The translations under genes were made by a program, and so were the position numbers. A stretch of DNA of 64,000 bases, from the NCBI GenBank assembly GCA_947455205.1, contig CANGNF010000014.1, positions 1 to 64,000 on the forward strand, written 5' to 3'. Below the pieces are notes generated by a model. That model was not told the origin of the DNA, did not search any database, and saw only the letters and a list, made by a program, of their open reading frames with translations. This DNA comes from Acetobacteraceae bacterium (GTDB lineage Bacteria > Pseudomonadota > Alphaproteobacteria > Acetobacterales > Acetobacteraceae). Positions 49,456 to 59,425 of this stretch are shown here, in pieces (the first letter of the stretch is position 1; each line of letters begins with the position of its first letter).

Positions 49456-49481
49456 GGGCGCCACCCCTGCGGGTGGCGCCC
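49456..49481 (-). terminator. Rho-independent terminator for the histone H1-like gene
   Basis: GGGCGCCACCC-(loop)-GGGTGGCGCCC followed by TTTTCG on the minus strand. Confidence 0.75.
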
Positions 49482-49506
49482 CATTCTCGCCGGGATCAGG
49501 CGGCGA

Positions 49507-50160
49507 TCAGCTCTCGGTCGTCTCGGTCACTTCCGGCGCCGGGGCGGCGGCGGCAGCGGCGGCAGCGGCCTTCTTCGCGGCGCGGGTAGCAGCGGCCTTC
49601 TTCGCCGCTTCCGAACGCGCGGACGGCGCGGCCTGGGCGGCGACGGCCTTCTTCGGCGCGGCCTTCTTCGGCGCGGCAGCCGGCTTCTTGGCGACGGCGG
49701 CGCGGCGGGCGGCCGGCTTCTTCGTGGCGGCGGCCTTCTTCGGCGCGGCCTTCTTCGCGGCCACCGGCTTCTTCACCGCGGCCTTCTTGGCGGCCGGCTT
49801 CTTGGCGACGGCCTTCTTGGCCACGGCCTTCTTGGCAGCCGGCTTCTTCGCGGCGGCGGCCTTCTTCGGCGCGGCTTTCTTCGGCGCGGCCTTCTTCGGG
49901 GCGGCCTTCTTCGCGGCCGGCTTGCGGGCGGCAACCTTCTTCGGCGCGGCCTTCTTCGCGGCCGGTTTCTTCGCCGCCGGCTTCTTCGCGGCAGCGGCCT
50001 TCTTCGGCGCGGCCTTCTTCGGGGCGGCCTTGGCGGCGGGCTTCTTCGCGGCGACGCGGGCGCGGGCGGTTGCCGGCTTCTTCGCGGTGCGGCGGGTGGT
50101 GGCCATGGCCATCGCCTGGGCGCGCGGGGCCTCGGGGGTTTCGATCGTGTCGTCGGTCAT
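49507..50160 (-). CDS. Histone H1-like Lys/Ala/Pro repeat protein
   Basis: 217 aa, mostly AAKKP / AAPKK repeats with an acidic Glu/Thr tail. Confidence 0.9.
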   Translation of the reverse strand: MTDDTIETPEAPRAQAMAMATTRRTAKKPATARARVAAKKPAAKAAPKKAAPKKAAAAKKPAAKKPAAKKAAPKKVAARKPAAKKAAPKKAAPKKAAPKKAAAAKKPAAKKAVAKKAVAKKPAAKKAAVKKPVAAKKAAPKKAAATKKPAARRAAVAKKPAAAPKKAAPKKAVAAQAAPSARSEAAKKAAATRAAKKAAAAAAAAAPAPEVTETTES

Positions 50161-50960
50161 GCGGAATCTCCTTGGGCTTGAAGCAGAGGAAGCTCAGCGG
50201 GGTTGGTCGTGCGAAGGCGACACGGCGCGGATCCCGAAGCACGCGGTGCCGCACTGTTCGCTGCCCAGGCCTTGCGAACGGAAAGCCACGGCGGCAGCAT
50301 CACGACGTAGCATCGCCGTTGCCCGACCCCTGCTTCCCCACAGCCGAACATCAAGCGGATGCCGTGCTGCGGCGAGGGTGTTGCGACGAAAGTAACGCCG
50401 CCTTCCCTGCGCGTTTGCGGTCCATGGACCGTCCTTCCCTGCTGCGGCACTGGTTGACAGCTTCAGCGAATTCCCACTCCTGCGAATCGCGTCGGCAAAC
50501 TTGGTGCGCGCGAATCACGCTATCTGCACGCACGTATGGACTGTCAACAAAATCCGCATCCGCACCCACTATTTTTCTGCGTGACGGCGTGCAAGCACGC
50601 GCGATGTGTGCATGCGACGACGTCGCGCGTGCAATTGCGGCGCGATGGTGGCGCTGCGTCAGCGCATGCGCGATGCGCTGCGTGATGCGCGCGACGATGC
50701 GTTGTGGTGCGCCGCGATGCTGATGCACGCGGTGCGGCGACGCCGATGCGATGACGCGGCGCAAGCGTGAACGGCGTGATGCCGCGCTGACGGACAGGCG
50801 CCAGCTTAACGCCGGTTAATGCGCGCCCGCGGCGTGCGTGCGCCGCAAACGCGAACGGCCGCCGGGGGAACCGGCGGCCGTGTGGGATGTGCGATACGGT
50901 GCAACCCGCCGCCAGGGATGGCGGCACCGCGGTGTCAGCGCGCCGCCATCGGCAGCGCGC

Positions 50961-51036
50961 CTTGGTTCAGCGTGCCGACACAGGCGGCGTCGCGCCGCAG
51001 GCGTGCCTCTTGGTTCAGCGTGCCGACATCGGCGGC
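50961..51036. repeat. Direct repeat covering the 3' end of prpC (28-bp unit, 26/28 identical, offset 48)
   Basis: cttggttcagcgtgccgacacaggcggc at 50961-50988; cttggttcagcgtgccgacatcggcggc at 51009-51036. Confidence 0.85.
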
Positions 51037-52151
51037 ACGGCGCGCTGCTCCAGCCCGGTGTAGTAGCTCAGCGGGCGGATCAGGCGGTTGTCGGCGCCCT
51101 GCTCGAACACATGCGCCGCCCAGCCGGTGATGCGGCTGGCCACGAAGATCGGCGTGAACAGGGGGATGTCGAAGCCCATCAGGTAGTAGGCGGGGCCGGC
51201 CGGGAAATCGAGGTTGGGGTGGATGTTCTTTTCCTTGAGCATCTTCGCCGCCAGCACGCGGCTGGTTTCCATCCAGCGGCGGTCGCCGACCACCTCGGCC
51301 ATCTTCTCGGCGTACTTGGTCATCGTCGGCACGCGGCTGTCGCCGCTCTTGTAGACGCGGTGGCCGAAGCCCATCACCAGCGCCTTGTGGTCGAAGCGGG
51401 TGGAGAGCCACTCCTCGGCCACGTCGGGGCTGCCGATTTCCTTCAGCATGTGCATCACGGCTTCGTTGGCGCCACCGTGCAGCGGGCCCTTCAGCGCGGC
51501 GATGCCGGCGGTGATGGCGCCGTGGATGTCGGCCATCGTGCTGGTGACGGTGCGCGCCGTGAAGGTGGAGGCGTTGAAGGTGTGCTCGGCGTAGAGGATC
51601 AGCGACACGTCGAAGCTCTTCAGCACCTCCGGCGCCGGCACCTTGTCGAAGACCAGGTTGAAGAAGTTCTCGGCGAAGGTGTGGCTGGGGTTCGGCGCGA
51701 CGGGCAGCAGGCCCTTGGCGGCGCGCGTCGCCGCGGCGATGCAGGTGGGGATCTTGGCCAGCAGGCGCATCGCCTTGCGGCGCTGGGCGGCGTCGCTGGT
51801 GTCGCCGGCCTCGGGATCCTCAAGACCCAGGAAGCTGACGCAGGTGCGGATCGCGTCCATCGGGTGCGCGTCCTTCGGGAACGCCTTGATCACCGCGTGC
51901 AGCGACGGGCTGATCTCGCGCTCCGCGGCCTCGGCGGCGCGGAAGTCGGCCAGCTGGGCGGCGGTGGGCAGCTCGCCATTCCACAGCAGGTAGGCCACTT
52001 CCTCGAAGCAGCACAGCTCGCACAGGTCCTGCACCGCGTAGCCGCGATAGGTCAGGCTGTTGGTCTCCGGCATCACCTTGGAGACCGCTGACACGTCGGC
52101 ATAGACGCCGACCAGGCCCTTGTAGATGGTGGGCTCGTTGGAACCGCTCAT
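51015..52151 (-). CDS. prpC: 2-methylcitrate synthase/citrate synthase
   Basis: YRGYAVQDLCELCCFEEVAYLLWNGELP; GPLHGGANEAVMHML; GFGHRVYKSGDSR. Confidence 0.93.
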   Translation of the reverse strand: MSGSNEPTIYKGLVGVYADVSAVSKVMPETNSLTYRGYAVQDLCELCCFEEVAYLLWNGELPTAAQLADFRAAEAAEREISPSLHAVIKAFPKDAHPMDAIRTCVSFLGLEDPEAGDTSDAAQRRKAMRLLAKIPTCIAAATRAAKGLLPVAPNPSHTFAENFFNLVFDKVPAPEVLKSFDVSLILYAEHTFNASTFTARTVTSTMADIHGAITAGIAALKGPLHGGANEAVMHMLKEIGSPDVAEEWLSTRFDHKALVMGFGHRVYKSGDSRVPTMTKYAEKMAEVVGDRRWMETSRVLAAKMLKEKNIHPNLDFPAGPAYYLMGFDIPLFTPIFVASRITGWAAHVFEQGADNRLIRPLSYYTGLEQRAVPPMSAR

Positions 52152-52355
52152 GGGGGTCGCTCCCGTTCGATGGTGGTGAGGCCCCTCCCCCGGGTTGGCC
52201 CGGCGGAGGGGTTCTAGGCATATACTAACGGCGCGAGGCCTGGCCTGGTGCCGAGGCGCCGAACGGCGCCGGCCGCGGATGCGGCGATCGCCAGGGCCGC
52301 GGATGCGGCCGCGTCATGCCGAAGGCATCCCCTCGGCATGACGCGTCTGAGGGCA

Positions 52356-53906
52356 TCAGAAGATGCCGGGCTTGCCTTCGGCCAGCGTGCCGGCCGGCAG
52401 CGTCACGTTGAGAACGTGCAGCTCCCCCGCCGGGATCTTCGCCAGGTCCTGCACATCCGCCAGGAAGCGGTTGACCTCGCGCGCCGTCAGGATGCCGTCC
52501 GTCAGGGTGCGGAACTTGTGGATGTACTGCTCCCGGCCGAAGGGGCGGGCGCCGTTCGGGTGGGCGTTGGCGACGCCCAGCTCATCCACCAGCTTGGAGC
52601 CGTCCTGGAAGAAGATCTCGACCTTGCCGCCGAAGGACAGCTCGTTGGGGTCCTTGGAGTGATACTTGCGGGTCCACTCCGGGTCCTCGATGGTCTCGAT
52701 CTTGTGCCACAGCGCCACGGTGTCCTTCCGCGCCGCGCGCTTGGGGGCGTAGCTGTCCACGTGGTGCCAGCTGCCGTCCTGCAGGGCGACGGTGAAGATG
52801 TACATGATGGAGTGGTCCAGCGTTTCGCGGCTGGCCTTGGGGTCCATCTTCTGCGGGTCGTTGGCGCCGGTGCCGATCACGTAGTGGGTGTGGTGGCTGG
52901 TGTGGATCACGATCTTCGCGATGTCCTCCAGCTTGCGGCCGCTCTCGGCGATGTCGGCCTTCATCTTGAAGGCCAGGTCGATCAGCGCCTGGGACTGGTA
53001 CTCCGCGGAATGCTCCTTGGTGTAGCTGTCCATGATGGCGCGCTTGGCTTCGCCGGCGCCGGGCAGCGGCACCTGGTAGTAGGTGGGGTCGTAGACCGTC
53101 TTGCGGCCCTTGCTGTCGGCCTGCGTGCGGCCGTTAAGCACCCAGGCGATGACGCTGTCCTCGCCTTCATAGATCGGGTTCGGCGCGCCCTCGCCGCGCA
53201 TGGCGCGGTCCACGGCCTCGATCGCCAACTTGCCGGCATGGGCGGGGGCGAAGGCCTTCCAGCTGCTGATCTCGCCCTTGCGGGACTGGCGGAAGCTGAT
53301 GGAGGTGTGCAGCGCCTGCTGCACCGCCTGGAAGATCACGTCCTGCTTCAGCCCCAGCAGCGTGCCGACGCCGGCGGCGGCGGAAGGCGCCAGGTGGGCG
53401 ATGTGGTCCACGCGGTGTTCATGCAGGCAGATGGCGCGGACCAGGTCGATCTGGATCTCGTAGCCGGTGGCCAGGCCGCGGATCAGGTCCTTGCCCGACT
53501 TTTCCATGGTCTGCGCGACCGCCAGCACCGGCGGGATGTTGTCGCCGGGGTGGGAGTAGTCGGCGGCCAGGAAGGTGTCGTGGAAGTCCAGTTCACGCAC
53601 CGCGGTGCCGTTGGCCCAGGCGGCCCATTCCGGGCTGACGCGGACCGTGTTCTTCATGCCGAACACCGTGGCGCCGCCCTTCTTCGCGTGGCCCAGCGCC
53701 ATGTCGCGGGCCGAGGTGACCGGGCGGCGGTTGATGGCGGCAACGGCGACCGAGGCGTTGTCGATGATCCGGTTGATGATCATCTCCTGCACGTCCTTCT
53801 GGACGGCGACCTTGTCGGCGGCGACGCCGGCGATCTTCCAGGCAAGCTGGTCCTCGCGCTTCAGCAGTGCCTTGGACGGGTGAACCTTGACGTCGTGCAG
53901 TTGCAT
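52356..53906 (-). CDS. prpD: MmgE/PrpD family protein, 2-methylcitrate dehydratase
   Basis: [75 protein letters not shown]. Confidence 0.93.
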   Translation of the reverse strand: MQLHDVKVHPSKALLKREDQLAWKIAGVAADKVAVQKDVQEMIINRIIDNASVAVAAINRRPVTSARDMALGHAKKGGATVFGMKNTVRVSPEWAAWANGTAVRELDFHDTFLAADYSHPGDNIPPVLAVAQTMEKSGKDLIRGLATGYEIQIDLVRAICLHEHRVDHIAHLAPSAAAGVGTLLGLKQDVIFQAVQQALHTSISFRQSRKGEISSWKAFAPAHAGKLAIEAVDRAMRGEGAPNPIYEGEDSVIAWVLNGRTQADSKGRKTVYDPTYYQVPLPGAGEAKRAIMDSYTKEHSAEYQSQALIDLAFKMKADIAESGRKLEDIAKIVIHTSHHTHYVIGTGANDPQKMDPKASRETLDHSIMYIFTVALQDGSWHHVDSYAPKRAARKDTVALWHKIETIEDPEWTRKYHSKDPNELSFGGKVEIFFQDGSKLVDELGVANAHPNGARPFGREQYIHKFRTLTDGILTAREVNRFLADVQDLAKIPAGELHVLNVTLPAGTLAEGKPGIF

Positions 53907-54150
53907 GTGCGGCGTTCCCTTTGCGGTCAATGGCGCGATGCCGCTTTGTGTCGCCGCTGGCAAGGCTTTACCAGCCCCTTTGGCATTCCGATTGACGGCC
54001 GCTCACGATAGGTTTTCCGTATTGAATGCCCTCAAGCGCCGGGCGCCGCCATCCGGCGGCTTGGCTTGCGCCGCACAAGCGGCGACGGCCGTTCGGCCTT
54101 GCGGCCCTGGCGGGCCGTGGCTCTCAGCCGGGGCGCAAGGGGGCAGGCGC

Positions 54151-55080
54151 GTGGACTTTCGCATCGTCAGGCGGCTCGGGCATTTCCTCGCGGTGGCGGA
54201 GGAAGGGCATTTTGGCCGGGCGGCGGCGCGGCTCGGCATCAGCCAGCCGCCGCTGACCGCGCAGATCCAGGCGCTGGAGGCGGAGCTTGGCGTGCAGTTG
54301 CTGGAGCGCACCCGCAAGGGCGCCCGGCCGACGCGCGAAGGCGAGGCGCTGCTGCCCATTGTGAGAAGGTTGGCCGAGGATGCCCGCCAGGTGGAGAGCC
54401 TGGCGCGGGAGCTGCGCGTCGGCCGGCACGCGCCGATGGCGCTGGCCTGCGTGACCTCCGCGCTGTTCGACTTTCTGCCGCCGCTGGTGCGGGCGTTGCG
54501 GAGCGAGCTGCCGGACGCGGCGATGAGCGTGCAGGAGATGGACACCTCCGACGCGGTGGAGGCGCTGCGGCGGGGCGAGGTGGACTTCGCCCTGGCCCGG
54601 CTGGACGCCGACCGGCCGCCGCTGCGCGTGTTGCCGCTGGGCGACGAGATGATGGTGGCGGCGCTGCCGGAGGCGCATCCGCTGGCGCAGGAGGAAGGGC
54701 CGCTGCCGCTTGGCGCGCTGGCGGCGGAGACACTGATGGCGCTGCCGCGCAGCATCAGCCCGGCCTATTTCGACCGGCTGATCACCGCCTGCCGCGCCGC
54801 GGGGTTTGAGCCGAACACGGTGCGGGAGGTGGGCAGCGCCATGGCGCAGCTGGCCTTCGTGGCGGCGGGGCTGGGCGTGGCGCTGGTCTCCACCGGCATG
54901 GCGCGGCTGCGGCCCACGGGCGTGACCTTCCGCCCGCTGGCGGACCCGGTGGGGTCAGTGCCGGTGGCGCTGGTGTGGAACGCCGAGCGCGAGACGGATG
55001 CGGCGCGGGCGGCGGTGGCGGTTGCGCGGCGGCTGTTCCACGGCGATGCTGCGCCCAACGTGCTGCTTGGAGTTGAGTGA
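54151..55080 (+). CDS. LysR-family transcriptional regulator
   Basis: FRIVRRLGHFLAVAEEGHFGRAAARLGISQPPLTAQIQALEAELGVQLLERTRKGARPT (GTG start). Confidence 0.94.
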   Translation: MDFRIVRRLGHFLAVAEEGHFGRAAARLGISQPPLTAQIQALEAELGVQLLERTRKGARPTREGEALLPIVRRLAEDARQVESLARELRVGRHAPMALACVTSALFDFLPPLVRALRSELPDAAMSVQEMDTSDAVEALRRGEVDFALARLDADRPPLRVLPLGDEMMVAALPEAHPLAQEEGPLPLGALAAETLMALPRSISPAYFDRLITACRAAGFEPNTVREVGSAMAQLAFVAAGLGVALVSTGMARLRPTGVTFRPLADPVGSVPVALVWNAERETDAARAAVAVARRLFHGDAAPNVLLGVE

Positions 55081-56468
55081 TGGAACCGCTGGCTTTCGAC
55101 CGGGTGATTCGGGGCGACCTGGTGCTGCCGGATGGCGTGCTGTGGGACGGCTACGTGGCGATACGGGGCGAGGTGATCGCCGCCATCGGCCAGGGCGCGG
55201 CGCCGCCGGCCAAGGGGACGCTGGATTTCCGTGGCAGGTTCGTGCTGCCGGGGCTGGTGGACGGGCACATGCACACCTCCTCGGCCCTTGGCTGGCCGGG
55301 GATCGAGGGGGCCAGCAAGACGGCGGCGGCGGGCGGCGTGACCACCTGCGTGGACATGCCCTACGACATTCCCCGCCCGGTGACGGATGCCGGGATCCTG
55401 GCCGAGAAGATCCAGGTGGTGAACGCCACGTCGCATGTGGACATGGCGCTGTACGGGACCATCAAGAAGGAAGGTGGCGTGGATGCCATCGCCGGGCTGG
55501 CCGAGGCGGGTGTCTGCTCCTTCAAGCTGTCCACCTATGAATACGACGCGGTGCGCTTCCCGCGGATCGACCACCCGACCATGGTCGCGGCCTTCCATGA
55601 GATCGCCCGGACCGGGCTGATGGTGGCGATCCACAACGAGGACCAGGAGCTGGTGGTGAAGCTGACCGAGCAGGCGCGCGCCGCCGGCCGGACCGATCCC
55701 ATCATGCATTGCCGCACCAGGCCGCCGCTGGCGGAGAGCATGGCGAACCTGGAGATCTTCGAGATTGGGCTGGAGACGGGGGCGCATGTGCACATCGCGC
55801 ACAGCTCCATCGCCCGCGGGTTTGAACAGGCCGAGTTGTTCCGCCGCATGGGCGGGCTGGCGAGTGGCGAGGCCTGCCTGCAGTACCTCTGCATGACCGA
55901 GGAGGACATTGTCCGGCTGGAAGGCTTCGGCAAGTGCAACCCACCCTTCCGCACCGCCGAGGAGGTGGAGCGCATGTGGGGCGCGCTGGTGGCGGGCAAG
56001 GTCAGCTACATCTCCACCGACCATGCGCCCTGGCCGTACGAGCGGAAGGTCTACAAGGGCGATATCTTCGCCCCTGGCGCCGGGCTGACGGGGATGCAGA
56101 GCTTCGCGCCGGTGATGTTCACGCTGCTGCGGGAACGCGGGCTGCCGCTTTCCTTGATGGCGAAGTACTGCGCCGAGGAGCCGGCGCGCTTCCATGGGCT
56201 GGCGCCGAAGAAGGGCGCGATCCGGATCGGCGCAGACGCCGATCTGTGCGTGATGGAGGAAGGCGACTTCACCTTCAACGCCGCGGATATCCAGGACCGC
56301 GAGGAGAATCGCTGGTCGCCGTATGACGGCCGCAAGGTGCAGGCGCGGGTGGTGGCGACCTTCCTGCGCGGGTCGTGCATCTGGGACGGCAGCGCGGTGC
56401 TGGCCAAGCCGGGGACCGGGCGGTTCGTGCCGCGCCAGGGGAAGGACATCTATATCGGCGCCGGTTGA
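55080..56468 (+). CDS. Cyclic amidohydrolase (hydantoinase/allantoinase/dihydroorotase-like)
   Basis: LPGLVDGHMHTSSALGWPGIEGASKTAAAGGVTTCVDMPYD; STDHAPW; SFKLSTYEY. Confidence 0.9.
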   Translation: MEPLAFDRVIRGDLVLPDGVLWDGYVAIRGEVIAAIGQGAAPPAKGTLDFRGRFVLPGLVDGHMHTSSALGWPGIEGASKTAAAGGVTTCVDMPYDIPRPVTDAGILAEKIQVVNATSHVDMALYGTIKKEGGVDAIAGLAEAGVCSFKLSTYEYDAVRFPRIDHPTMVAAFHEIARTGLMVAIHNEDQELVVKLTEQARAAGRTDPIMHCRTRPPLAESMANLEIFEIGLETGAHVHIAHSSIARGFEQAELFRRMGGLASGEACLQYLCMTEEDIVRLEGFGKCNPPFRTAEEVERMWGALVAGKVSYISTDHAPWPYERKVYKGDIFAPGAGLTGMQSFAPVMFTLLRERGLPLSLMAKYCAEEPARFHGLAPKKGAIRIGADADLCVMEEGDFTFNAADIQDREENRWSPYDGRKVQARVVATFLRGSCIWDGSAVLAKPGTGRFVPRQGKDIYIGAG

Positions 56469-56597
56469 CCGGGACGGGTTGCCCGGCACGGGCACGCGCA
56501 GGGGCACGGGCACGGGCGCGGGCGCGGGCGCGGCAGGTTGACCGGGGCGGGCGGGCGCATCAGCTTGGCGGCTTCGCCAAGCCATCAGGGTGTGCCC

Positions 56598-57545
56598 ATG
56601 CCTCGTCAGATTCGCCTCGCCGGTGCCCAGCTGGGGCCGATCCAGCGCGCCGATAGCCGCGCCGCGACCCTGCAGCGGCTGATCGCGCTGCTGGAAGCGG
56701 CGGCGAAGGACGGCGCCGAGCTGGTGGTGTTTCCGGAGCTGGCGCTGACCACCTTCTTTCCGCGCTGGTACATGCCGGATGGCGATGCGGAGCTGCTGGG
56801 CTACTTCGAGAAGTCGATGCCCAACCCGGCCTGCCAGGCGCTGTTCGACCGGGCGAAGCAGCTGGGGGTGGGCTTCTACCTGGGCTATGCCGAGCTGACG
56901 CCGGACGGGCACCGCTTTAACACCGCCATCACGGTGGGGCCGGATGGGGCGGTGCTGGGCAAGTACCGCAAGATTCACCTGCCCGGCAGCAAGGACTTCC
57001 GCCCGGCGCAGGAATTCCAGCAGCTGGAGAAGCGCTACTTCGAATACGGCGACATGGGCTTCCCGGCCTTCCGCGGGCCTTCCGTGTGGAACAGCCCGGT
57101 GCTGGGCATGCTGGTCTGCAACGACCGCCGCTGGCCGGAAGGCTGGCGCGTGCTGGGCCTGCAGAGCGTGGAACTGGTGATGGTGGGGTACAACTCCGCC
57201 AGCTACGACCCCAATGGCGGGCCGAACGAGAACCTGGAGCGGCGGACCTTCCATTCCGTGCTGGCGGCGCAGGCCAATGCCTACATGAACGCGACCTGGG
57301 CCATTGCGGTGGCCAAGGCCGGCGTTGAGGACGGCGCCGGGCTGATCGGCGGGTCCTGCATCGTGGACCCCAACGGCATCGTGGTGGCGCAGGCCAAGAC
57401 GCTGGGGGATGAGCTGATCATCGCCGATGTGGACTTCGACGCCTGCCTGCAGGGCAAGGAGAAGATGTTCAACTTTGCCCAGCACCGCCGGCCGCAGTGG
57501 TATGGGCCGATCGTGGAGCAGGTGGGCGCGGTGCCACCGAAGTGA
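56598..57545 (+). CDS. N-carbamoyl-D-amino-acid hydrolase-like nitrilase, paralogue 1
   Basis: Nitrilase triad: VVFPELALTTFFPRWY (Glu), KYRKIHLPG (Lys), LVCNDRRWPE (Cys). Confidence 0.92.
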   Translation: MPRQIRLAGAQLGPIQRADSRAATLQRLIALLEAAAKDGAELVVFPELALTTFFPRWYMPDGDAELLGYFEKSMPNPACQALFDRAKQLGVGFYLGYAELTPDGHRFNTAITVGPDGAVLGKYRKIHLPGSKDFRPAQEFQQLEKRYFEYGDMGFPAFRGPSVWNSPVLGMLVCNDRRWPEGWRVLGLQSVELVMVGYNSASYDPNGGPNENLERRTFHSVLAAQANAYMNATWAIAVAKAGVEDGAGLIGGSCIVDPNGIVVAQAKTLGDELIIADVDFDACLQGKEKMFNFAQHRRPQWYGPIVEQVGAVPPK

Positions 57546-57787
57546 GCGAGCGGGAGGACGAGATCACGGCGCTGCGGCGGGAGGTGGCCGAAGGCCGCGT
57601 TCTCACAACCGTAGGCGTGAAAGCGGCAATCTCGGCGTTGCTGGCGGTCGAGGAGGCGCTGAAGGTGATCCAGCCTCGCAATGCACTGGCGCCACGCGAT
57701 CCGCATCTGGATCTTGCGGAAGCCCACGTAAGTCGGGGCCTGGAAGTGCTTCGGAAAGCCTTCGAGGAGGCGCCTGATGGCGCGTGA
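57542..57787 (+). CDS. Hypothetical protein
   Basis: GTG start overlapping the preceding stop; SEREDEITALRREVAEGRVLTTVGVKAAISALLAVEEALK. Confidence 0.55.
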   Translation: MSEREDEITALRREVAEGRVLTTVGVKAAISALLAVEEALKVIQPRNALAPRDPHLDLAEAHVSRGLEVLRKAFEEAPDGA

Positions 57788-58214
57788 GAGGGAAACTCAG
57801 GACTACTGGCGTGCAAGTTTGGCTCAGCGCCAAGGCGCTAACGACGCGGCCCTTGCCCACGGCGGCGGCGATGGCCATCCTCCAGGCATGGAAACCGAGG
57901 TCGCCCTTCTGAAGCAGCGCGCCGACCAGTCCGACATTCGCCTGGCGCGGATGGAGGAAAAGCTCGACCGCATCAGCGACCAGCTCGGGCAGGTTGCCAC
58001 TAAGGCCACGGTCTGGACCGCGCTCGGCACCGGTGGCGGCATTGCTTTGGCGATCATCGCGCTGTTCGTCGATATCCTCGCCTATCTTCAGGACGAGCGG
58101 GTCGCCAGCACCAGTGCGCCGCCGCCGCAACCCAGCTTTACGTTGAACATGCCGGCCTGGCCGACGCCACCGGCCTCCCCCGCGGCCCCAGCGGTGGCGC
58201 CAGCCCGGCCCTGA
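57777..58214 (+). CDS. Hypothetical coiled-coil plus single-TM protein, phage-like architecture
   Basis: EVALLKQRADQSDIRLARMEEKLDRISDQLGQVATKATVWTALGTGGGIALAIIALFVDIL, then Pro-rich tail. Confidence 0.6.
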   Translation: MARERETQDYWRASLAQRQGANDAALAHGGGDGHPPGMETEVALLKQRADQSDIRLARMEEKLDRISDQLGQVATKATVWTALGTGGGIALAIIALFVDILAYLQDERVASTSAPPPQPSFTLNMPAWPTPPASPAAPAVAPARP

Positions 58215-58290
58215 GCCGGCGAACCTCGCGTTAGTTGCCGCCGGGCCGCGCGCCCGGCATCCTGCCGTAAAACCACGGGAGGATCGCGCC

Positions 58291-59265
58291 ATGCAGCGCC
58301 GCCATCTCATTGCCGCCGGGCTTGCCCTGCCCGGCCTTGCCCTGCCCGCCATCGGCCGCGCGCAGGAGGCCTGGCCGTCCAAGCCGGTGCGGATCGTGGT
58401 GCCCTATCCGCCGGGCGGGCCGAACGACTTCCTCGCGCGGCTCTATGCCCAGCAGCTGGGGCCGATACTGGGGCAGCAGGTGGTGGTGGAGAACCGGGCC
58501 GGCGGCTCCGGCGTGATCGGCACCGATACCGTGCTGAAGTCGGCGCCGGATGGCACCAGCTTCGCGATCTGCGACGGCGGCAGCCTGGTGATCGCGCCGC
58601 ATACCCAGGCCATGCCGTACAAAGTGCCGGACGAGGTGGCGCTGATCTCGGTGGTGACGGAGGTGCCGGAGGCGCTGGTGGCCAGCCCGCGGCTGGGGGT
58701 GAAGACGCTGCCGGAGCTGCTGGAGCTGGCGAAGCGGCAGCCCGGCAAGCTGAACATCGGCACCGCCGGGGCGGCGGGGATCAGCCACCTGGCGGCCTGG
58801 TCCTTCAAGCGGCAGACCGGGGCGGAGGTGGAGGTCATCACCTATCGGGGCGCGGCGCCGGCGGTGACGGACCTGATTGCCGGGCAGATCCAGCTGCTGT
58901 TCGCCGACCTGCCGCCGCTGATGCCGCACATTGCCGCCGAGGCGCTGGTGCCGCTGGCGCTGGCGGCGCGGCGGCGCAGCCCTTCCCTGCCCAACCTGGC
59001 GACCACGGTGGAGCATGGCTTCCCGCGGCTGCTGGCCGAGAACTGGTACGCCTGCGTCGGCCCGGCGCGGTTGCCGGCGGCGGTGCAGCAGAAGATGTCG
59101 GCGGCGCTGCGCCAGGCCAGCGAGGTGCCGGCGCTGAAGCAGGCCTTGGCCGCGCAGGGCGCCCAGGCCTACTGGTGCAGCCAGCGCGACTTCGCCGCGC
59201 GTGTGGCCGAGGAAAGCCCGATGTGGGCCGAGATTGCCGCCGCCGCGCATGTGCGGGCGGACTGA
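58291..59265 (+). CDS. Bug/TctC-type substrate-binding protein
   Basis: WPSKPVRIVVPYPPGGPNDFLARLYAQQLGPILGQQVVVENRAGGSGVIGTD. Confidence 0.93.
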   Translation: MQRRHLIAAGLALPGLALPAIGRAQEAWPSKPVRIVVPYPPGGPNDFLARLYAQQLGPILGQQVVVENRAGGSGVIGTDTVLKSAPDGTSFAICDGGSLVIAPHTQAMPYKVPDEVALISVVTEVPEALVASPRLGVKTLPELLELAKRQPGKLNIGTAGAAGISHLAAWSFKRQTGAEVEVITYRGAAPAVTDLIAGQIQLLFADLPPLMPHIAAEALVPLALAARRRSPSLPNLATTVEHGFPRLLAENWYACVGPARLPAAVQQKMSAALRQASEVPALKQALAAQGAQAYWCSQRDFAARVAEESPMWAEIAAAAHVRAD

Positions 59266-59280
59266 GGAAGGCGACGGCCG

Positions 59281-59425
59281 GCAGCGGTAAGCGCCACCGC
59301 CCGCGAGCGGGCGGATTGAGGGAGGCTACGGGCCGCAAGCGGTAAGCGCCACCGCCAGCGAGCGAGCGGATTGAGGGCGCCCGAACGCAAGCGGTAGGCG
59401 CCACCGCCCGCGAGCGGGACGGACC
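59281..59425. repeat. Three tandem copies of a roughly 53-bp intergenic repeat
   Basis: gcaagcggtaagcgccaccgcccgcgagcgggcggattgagg-type unit at about 59281, 59335 and 59386. Confidence 0.85.

Noticed and set aside
49415-50395. 326-aa plus-strand ORF rich in Ala/Phe (AAFFGAAFFAA)
   Set aside because: Mirror translation of the Lys/Ala repeat gene on the minus strand
54765-57485. 906-aa minus-strand ORF
   Set aside because: Antisense to the LysR, amidohydrolase and carbamoylase genes, which all show conserved motifs
59281-59425. Possible CRISPR-like array
   Set aside because: Only three copies, no unique spacers of regular size and no cas genes; better described as a tandem intergenic repeat
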